Shown here piece by piece: positions 45,101 to 54,100 of a stretch of 64,000 nucleotides of DNA. Within the stretch, counting starts at the first letter, position 1, and each line of letters begins with the position of its first letter. Position numbers and translations under genes: made by a program. The stretch comes from Callipepla californica brunnescens. Its lineage: Eukaryota > Chordata > Aves > Galliformes > Odontophoridae. The notes under the pieces are model-generated. The model was not told the origin of the DNA. It searched no databases and saw only the letters and a program-made list of their open reading frames with translations. The stretch spans positions 2,068,485-2,132,484 of the forward strand of contig JALIRH010000031.1 in assembly GCA_023055505.1 (NCBI GenBank), written 5' to 3'.

Positions 45101-48100
45101 CCAGCATCTTTAGTTTGACTAAATTATTCTAAGACTGATGTTCAAAGTACTCAATGATGTTGTTTTAAAGGTGATCCATACCCTTTTTGTTACCTGAACA
45201 CACAGAAAAGTCATTAGGTACTCTTTCTTAAATATTTTCTTAAATTGAACATCAGTAGGGTATTCTTAATAATCTAAAATAAATTTCAAGTAAGATACAA
45301 TAGAAATAAAATTAATAAGTAAATAAATTTTGACTTCATATTTCTCCTAATATGAAAAAAAAAGTCAGAGATTGACTTATACTCTAATACAAAAACATTA
45401 AAAACTGAGTTAGTCTCTAAATATTATATTGTAAGCAGATGAAGAAAACAAGGATTCAATGTCATAATTCAGCTAATATTTTTAACATACTTTAAGGTTT
45501 AAATCACTGTGTAAGAATGAATTTCCACAAATGACTTATACAATCTAGTACATAAAAAGAAATAATCATAAATGATGTGTTCATTCCAATGCATAACACT
45601 TCATGAAAATGCTGTTCTTCTCACTTTTTCTGATATTCAGAACTGAGCAACTTTCAACTTTGGTGAAATCCATCTCAACTGATTTACAGAATTGTTCACG
45701 TTGGAAAAGACCTTTAAGACTAGTTTAACGCTAGCAGTTGCACCATTAAACCATGTCCCTATGCATCATATCCAAGAGAAGAGGACAGGAAATGTCAAGT
45801 AGCTCCATGACTATTCAGACAGGTTTTTCTGTGATAAAGCTGACCACTGCAGTACTTACTTGTTTGTATCTTTTGAAGCGATAAATACTTCTCCAAATTC
45901 CTCCTGAGCACCATTTCATTCCCATACTTCCCAACTGTCCCATCGTCTGCCATCAGAAAATGAGAATGCATGCTGTTGAGGGTACTTAGTTTGCTGAGAG
46001 GATTACCAAGAGTCTGGTACAAGCAAACAACCTATAAAAAAGAAATTAAAAAGTTATTCTCATAAACTAGTGAAATATCACCAGGCATGTTGCCTCATTT
46101 ATATCTATTTCTTCATCATATAGCAGTCTAAATAAATACTCTATTGTGCTTTTTGTTGCTCAAATAAAAACCCAAGACCATTCAGTATCACCCACATTAT
46201 TTATAGCCAGAAAACATTTCTGGTTAGGCAGGCTGGCAGTTCTTATTAAGAGACACTGACAACCTTTCTTTGCAGTAGTTGAAACACACTGGAACTTTTT
46301 TCACTTTCATTTTCATTTTTCCAATAAAAATATGTAGGCTACCATTTATCAGGAAAGATCTTGCGTTACTTGTCAAGTGTCTCTAAACAGTTACATAGAC
46401 TGCACCCTCACACTGACACTTACTTATAATTCTAATTTCTGAAGAAAAATCACACACGTTAATGACCTGCTTGTATGTACAACTAACCTTATTGCTTATC
46501 CCAAATCACATGAATATAGAAACTCACAATTTGGATCCACAAGGGAATTAGCTAACTAACTGCATTTTTTTTTAAGGAATGTCAATTTCCTGTAAGAAAA
46601 AATGTTTTAAAACTCTACACTTGCATAAGATAAACCAAACACAGTGCCTCAACATGCCTCAGAATTCTGCTCGGGAGAAAAAACTAAACCTCTGTTGCTA
46701 AGAAAAAATATCAAATTAGTAAAATGAAGCAAGCACAAGATAAAGTATGTAAGAAAGCCAAAGCATTGCTCAAGCATGAAGGTTTTTATTATTAAAATGC
46801 ATCAAACTCACATCTTTCCCAATGAGATCCCTCTGGTTCTCGATGATACCCCAGGGGGGGATCCCAACAGCACATATCTTTCTCAGGTATGGCGAGGCAT
46901 GGCCTTTCAGTGCATCCCCCACATATCTGGATACTCCTAAACAGACAATTAATGGTAATTTTAATTCTGAATTTGAGATTTGCTACAGAATAACTGAAGG
47001 ACTTCCCATCCTGCATAAGAGCTGCTCTGAAAGTAATGACTCCTATTTTGTTATGCTGGCCCACAGGGTCAGAGGTGGATGACAGTGATATGGTAGTAGA
47101 GGTTGAACCTTCTCATAAACACTCTGTTCAATTTTGTTGCCTGGAAACAGATGGCAGCAGAGGGGCACTCTTACAAAATGGCATCTGACACCATTGAGTT
47201 CTTCCATACCAAGCACTATATTTGTCCATGCAGGAAAAATGGCATCCATTGACATTTGTCAGTGCAGGTGGTGAGTGGAGCATTTCAGCAGTGCCAACAG
47301 CAACATGAAAGAGAAGCCATGCACAACTGTCATAGCTCAAAATGAAGAGCATCTTGAATGGCTCATCCACACAAATCAGCAGATTACAACCAGGGGACTG
47401 TGTACAGAACCAAGTAATGGCTTCAGTGTATTGGAAACAATGGTGGCAACATTGGAATATTGCAAAGTATGTACCAGCTGCTCACACAGGAATAGAAAGA
47501 ACACTGTGCACGAGTTTGTCAGGATCTACTGTAACAATATTGTGCTGAAAGTGACCACTTCCTGGACTGCATCATTACCAGTGATGAGATGTTGTGTCAC
47601 CACTATGAGCCCAAATCAAAATAGCAATCCATGGTGTGGCAACATGTGAATTCAACACTTACATAAAATGTCATGACACAGCCCTCAATAGGTAAAGGGG
47701 TGTGCACTGTCTTTTGGAATAAGAAAGGGGTGATAAACCCTGGAACCCAGAAAAAAAACCACTCTAACTGCTGTCATCACAATGTTGTGTAATCTGAAGG
47801 CTCAGCTTCACTAAGAGACAGGCCAGAAAAGAAGACCTTTCTCTTGCAACATAATAACACCAGGTTCCATATCAGTTTGTAGACAGAAGAGTTTATTGTC
47901 AACCTAGTATGGACTGTCCTACCACACTCCCATAATAGTCCGAATCTGGCACTTTCTGACTTACATCTATTCAGGCCAGTGAAAGATGGACTGCATAGGC
48001 AACTCTTTCCTAGCAATGACATCACCACAGCAGCTGTGAAACAACAGGTCACCTCCACTGTTGCAGACTGTCATGAGAGCTGCACACAAGCCTTTGCTCA

Positions 48101-51100
48101 TCACTGGCGAAAATGCATAGCCAATAATGGTAACTATGCTGAAAAATAGTTTTCTGTAGCTGAGAATTTCCTCCATCAAAGCGTTATTTTACTCTTTGTG
48201 TATGTTGTAGTTTCCATGGAAATAAAGAGGAGGAATTACTTTCAGAGCAACCCACATACTGTATTCTGTGATTATGTTTTAACCAGAAATAAACCATCCT
48301 TCCTGCTTGTGTACATGATGTGTACTGCAGTAATTGTAATGCTCCAATGTAATGACTCAGTGCTTCAAACTCAAATTTTTAGTCAATAATTTCCATTTAC
48401 ATGCTAATGTCACTTTCTACCTAATCACAAAAATTCATTATTTACAAACAGGGTAGTTCCCCAGTAAGGTTCCTCGGCTAAATAAAAGATAAAGAAGTAA
48501 TCTGTGGCTGACCAACCACTTCAGTTTTTAAGAGGATAACAGGCCAATAAGTTAATTGTAAGGATTACCAGAATTCAAAACTTTCGTAGTGTTATAACAA
48601 CAACAAAACAGAAACCAAATATAGATTTGAAAAGAGTTTCAAAAAATACTGCTCACAGTCATCAGAAACTAAATATTTTAATGAAGCAGACAAAATTAAC
48701 TGCAAGTCTTTGTTATCCTCTATCAGTTGGTACTGTGATTCTTATTACTTGTAGAATACACTGCTGTTAAATAAATCAATCAATCAATCAGAACACCTGT
48801 CAACAGCAAAGGTATACATTCTTATGCATTGTTTTTAAAACAAAAATGTTTTACTCTGTAAAAAAAAAATACCACAAATTATAAAACTAACAATTTTAAC
48901 ATTATATTTGCCCCAAACATATATGTTTATACACACAAAAAGAACACCAGAGGAAGACTGAAACAATTAGAAGAATTACACTACCACTGTTGATGCCTTC
49001 AGTAATGATCCATGCTCCCGTAGTCTCAGCAGCCTTCACCAACCCTCTGCTGAAAACCTGCTTGACCTTTGAGGGAAGTTTGAAATTTTCAGTGCCTCCA
49101 TGAACAGAGATGACCAGCTTTGGCAATTCCATCTGCCATTCATTAACCATCAGGTGCAACAGCTGATCCAAACTGCTATCATAAGAGAGTCTAACGTACT
49201 GGAAGAAATAATCATAGATAAAATAAACATTATTGAAATACTTGAAGAGAGGAAACTGCAACATCTTACCAAGTTCCCAGCTCTAGCATCTTAAAGACTT
49301 TGTTCTGGATTAGAACTTTCACAATACTGTGATTGCACAGAAAAGTGTCAGTAAGCAGTACAGACAGCAAGACAAGCAGCTACTCTTAACTGTGATGAAG
49401 TTCAACATAAAGATATTAAGCACATACACTAACATGACTTACTTTTAGGTTTCTCCTGCTATCTTAAAGCAAAATAGTCTACAGTCACCCAGTGCCACTC
49501 TTTGCCTTTATTCCAGGGGAATTATAAAAAGAAAGCAGACAAATAAACCCAGCCACCAATGAGAATCATTCAAACCTTGGCATGGTAAGTGTGATCTCCA
49601 TCTTGAAAATTGATTGTACCATATGCATCTGTTGGACTTGTCTTTGTGTGTTTTTGCACAGACCATTCTTCATCTCTCTGCAGGGAAGTCTGACAGACAG
49701 GCCAGCTACACTCTACGCCTGGGTGATCTCCAATCAGCCTTCCACAGCAGCATCTCACATTAAAAATAAAATTAAAAAATGATTTTATATTATACGCACC
49801 AGTGCACAGATCTAGGATATTCACCAGAGTAGCTCAAACACTCTTCTGCTAAGAAGGATATTGTAGCATTCTAACACTAAATAAAATAGCAATCTCAGTG
49901 ATGGTAAAATGACACTGAATTAAATAATAAAAAGGTTTTTCTGGATACACTGTTTGTCCTCCTCCTGGGGAACACTGATACTCCTCTGACAGTTCACCCA
50001 CAAGTTAATCCTGACCTGAGCTATGCAGCTCAGATTTATTGGAGTCTTACATAAGATTTCAGAGGAATATCTTAAAACACTGAAATTTTCTATAGCTATT
50101 ACAATAGGTTATTCTAGGTGCTGAAGGAGCTACAGTCATGAATGCAAACAAGAGCAGCAGCTTTCAGTCTAAAGAGAACTCTAGGCTAACTCTAGGACAC
50201 CAGCAAATTGAAAATACAAAATAAACACATGTAATGTTAATGGAAATAGAATGGAAGCTCAGTTAGCACTTAAGATTTGCAACAGGATGAATAACTCAGA
50301 GTCCAAATTCAATCAGTATTACTGTCATATAGACTTCAACAGGCTCCAGCCTGTTCTACAGGATTAAATTTGATATATTCATAGTGACATATGACACTCT
50401 AGTTTTCTTTTACATATTACAGATATTAACATGCTGTTAGTGCAGGAAGAAGGAAGGGAAGGGAAGGGAAGGGAAGGGAAGGGAAGGGAAGGGAAGGGAA
50501 GGGAAGGGAAGGGAAGGGAAGGGAAGGGAAGGGAAGGGAAGGGAAGGGAAGGGAAGGGAAGGGAAGGGAAGGGAAGGGAAGGGAAGGGAAGGGAAGGGAA
50601 GGGAAGGGAAGGGAAGGGAAGGGAAGGGAAGGGAAGGGAAGGGAAGGGAAGGGAAGGGAAGGGAAGGGAAGGGAAGGGAAGGGAAGGGAAGGGAAGGGAA
50701 GGGAAGGGAAGGGAAGGGAAGGGAAGGGAAGGGAAGGGAAGGGAAGGGAAGGGAAGGGAAGGGAAGGGAAGGGAAGGGAAGGGAAGGGAAGGGAAGAAGG
50801 GAAAACAGGGAATAGCATAGGAGGCACTGGAACTGCTGAAACAAACTAGTCATCTATAAACCTTATTCTGATGCACCTGAAAGCACAATTCACTGTAATT
50901 TTGCCTCCTCATAGACCATCCAGGTCAAGGCTGATGAACTATACAAAAGTATCCAAGCTGGAGCTTGACAAATAAGCCAAGTTTCCTGCAGATATGCAAT
51001 TAAACAGTTATTACAGGAAATCGAGAGTTCAACAGAAATGAAAGATCATTGCTGACATTTCAAGTGCTGTCAAATAGCACGTGGATTCAGACTTCACTTG

Positions 51101-54100
51101 GAGGTGCTCTACGGGCATATATGTTTTAAAACCATTTCAGAGCAATGTAGCTGCAAAAGCAGGTAACACAAGGAAAGCAGCTTAAAACATTTGCCTGTAA
51201 GGAACATGAATCCAGTGACTACATTTGTTCATGGCTCTCTGCGTGTAACTTAAAGGAAGGATAAGAAAAAGAGGCATTTTTTATTACATTATTGGTCTTT
51301 AGAGGATAAATATCCTTACATATGTGAAATTACCCTCCCTGCTCCAATTTTTTTCTCTTTTTTTCTTCTGGGGACTCCAGGGTAACAGCAAAATATCCAT
51401 AAAAAATATCCTCTACAGAAAAGGTTAGTAACTCTGTGTATTGTTTTTGGTCCTGCAAATATCTTGTAGCCATCATACTGCTCCTACAGTGGTCTCACTA
51501 ACATAAATTCACTTATCCAGGAGTCATTCTGGAAGACAGTAAAACAAAAGCAGTCTCAACTAAATAGTATGTTAACTTCCATTACTTACTTACTACACCA
51601 TATTACACAATCTGACTCAGCAAATGCCAGTGCTTGGAAGAACAGCACTGAAAGCGTTCAGACTTATTAGCAACGGATTACATTTTCTAAAATCTGAATT
51701 AATTTCAGTCCACAGAGTAAATCTCCATCAATTAAGAAAACAGGATGACTGTCTTACACGTTATGCTTCATAAAGGGAGCAATCATGCCAGTGCATGTCA
51801 GAGCAGCAGGAACCACAGTAACGTTACTTTTTAAAATCAGAAATCCTATGGAAATCATCTGGCATAACAAATAACCGCACTAACCTTGAAATTGACAGGC
51901 CCAATGAACACTGAGCAATTTTCATCATTAGCAGTATTTTCACTGCATATTTAACCTTTAAATTCAAATACGCCCACAGGTGAGCTGTACTCAGAACAGT
52001 TTAAATACACTGTGCAGACAGCAAAGGAACTGCACGTGGACCTAACACATGCACTGCAGGGTACATGTTTTTATCTAGGAGATATTCACAACAAGAGGTA
52101 TTAACTAAAAAGAACTGGTATTTCTTGAACAGCTCATGCTCCACCCCAAGTTGGCATGCTCAGTCTCTTGAGCCAAATGGGAGGAATGGACAAAGTGCTA
52201 AAGGCCTCCCTATAGGGAACGTCAAAAGCCAAGATCAAGATACTAGAATGGGTGAGGAAACCAAAGTACATTACACACATTTGTTTGGCTTTCTTTTGCT
52301 TTTCCATAAGCTTTTGTGCTCTGTGCTTGGTGAGGGAACTTACGGAGGAGAGGAGCTAGCAGCCAAAGATAGTGGTTGAGCCAGCTACTCTTCCTTCAGT
52401 GCACTGGAGCCACACACATCCCCAGGACCTGTTGAGCTGCAGCCAGGGTGCTGATGGAGCTGGCTGATGCCTCTGTACATTTTGTTAATGCCTAGATCAA
52501 TTTTCTCAAAGTTCCATTCATCCTGGCCTTGAGCACCCCAGGGATGGAGCATCCACAGCTTCTCTATGCAATCTTTCCATTGCTTCATCACTCTCACAAT
52601 GAAGAATTTTTTTCTGTCTAATCTAAATCTGTATTCCATCACTTTAAAACCTCTATTACTTGGTCCTATCACTACACTCCCAAATAAAGAATCTCTTCTC
52701 ATTCCTCCTGTAGGACCCCTTCAAATACTTAATGCCTGCAATTGATGTCTCTCTCTGGAGCCTTCTCTTCTCCAGCCTAAACAACCCCAGCTCCATCAGG
52801 CTCTCTTTGTAGAAGAGGTGCCTCAGTGGTCTGATCATCCTTGTGGCTCTTCTCACATCTCACTCCAGGAGGTCCATGCTGGGATCTCAGATCTGAATGC
52901 AGTACTCTTAAATCACATCTCACAAGCAAGGAATAGAGTGGGATAATCACTTCCCTTAGTTTGCTGGTCATGCTTATTTTGATGCAGTCTACCATATGAC
53001 TAGGCACAAATGTGCCTAAAAGGTCAGATAGAGACAACTTGTGAAAGCACCTCAAATGTGCAAGGATCTGGAAGTACTGCATTCCTGAATATTCACACAG
53101 TGAGACTCATCTAGGTGCTGCCTGGCATGTGATTGTGAACACTTACTGAACACTGAATAGAGGTAATTTCAGCACACCACAGAAGCAGTAAGTTTCTCAA
53201 ATTTCATTAGGAACTACTTAACAGAGTTATTCTACTTAGTATTAGCAAATACTTGCATAACGCACTCATAAACTGTTCACAAACCTTGGAAGTTTTTTGC
53301 AAATAAGAAACCACTAAAAGATTTCAATTGCCTATGACACTGTGATATTGGGTCAAATCATAATAGATGTCAAGTTCATTCATGTCTATTTTGGATTATG
53401 TGGAAAATCACAAATCTCAAGCTGACTTCACAGCTGATCTAATAAATACAATATAAGCAATTATTATGCTCTGATGAAAATGACTTCCTGTTAAGAACAG
53501 GAAAATTCTTCTGTAACAGAAGACTAATTTGATGTAAAGCTTTTCTATTTTTTTCTCTTTTTTTTTCCCCAGGTTCATTTTCATACCGTTGAGTTTCTCA
53601 TACCAACTAACAGCGTTGTAACACTGAGAGGGGAGATGGTACAGAACTGCAGAAATGCTGTGGTATTACCTTCAATCAGATTAAACCATGAAACTTTACC
53701 CTAAGTACTCCTTACTTAGCTTACCTAGCCCTAAAGGAGTAAGCACAAGTTAACTTCAGTTTGAAGCACAAGTTAACTTCTGCTTACATACACACCAAAG
53801 TATCAGCAAATTAGCAGGAAACAATAAAATTTTTACAGCATTTCTAGTACTAAAATGTTTGCAAGAATTTTAGGATCTCTTTTTTTCTGCTCTAAAGCAA
53901 CCATTCTTTTTGCACAAATCATTTGCTTTGGTTTTAAGACCACTATTATTCTATGTATTAATCATTTTCAGCAATGCGATTCAAAGAAGCAATTTATTTG
54001 CTTTTTGGAAAATGTGATTCTTGTTTCACATAAGTCTTATAAGTGAAACAGACAATAGAATAGAGTAGAACAGAGCAGAGTGGAGTAGAGTACTTCAGTT

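Noticed and set aside
46792..47064. Minus-strand 90-residue open frame over exon 6
   Set aside because: It is the wrong frame of exon 6 fused to the mariner end.
47275..47649. Intact transposase gene
   Set aside because: The frame covers only the first third of a mariner transposase and is followed by frameshifts and stops, so the copy is dead.
50426..50853. Overlapping open frames of about 130 residues on both strands
   Set aside because: They are only the six-frame reading of the GGGAA array, whose unit contains no stop codon.
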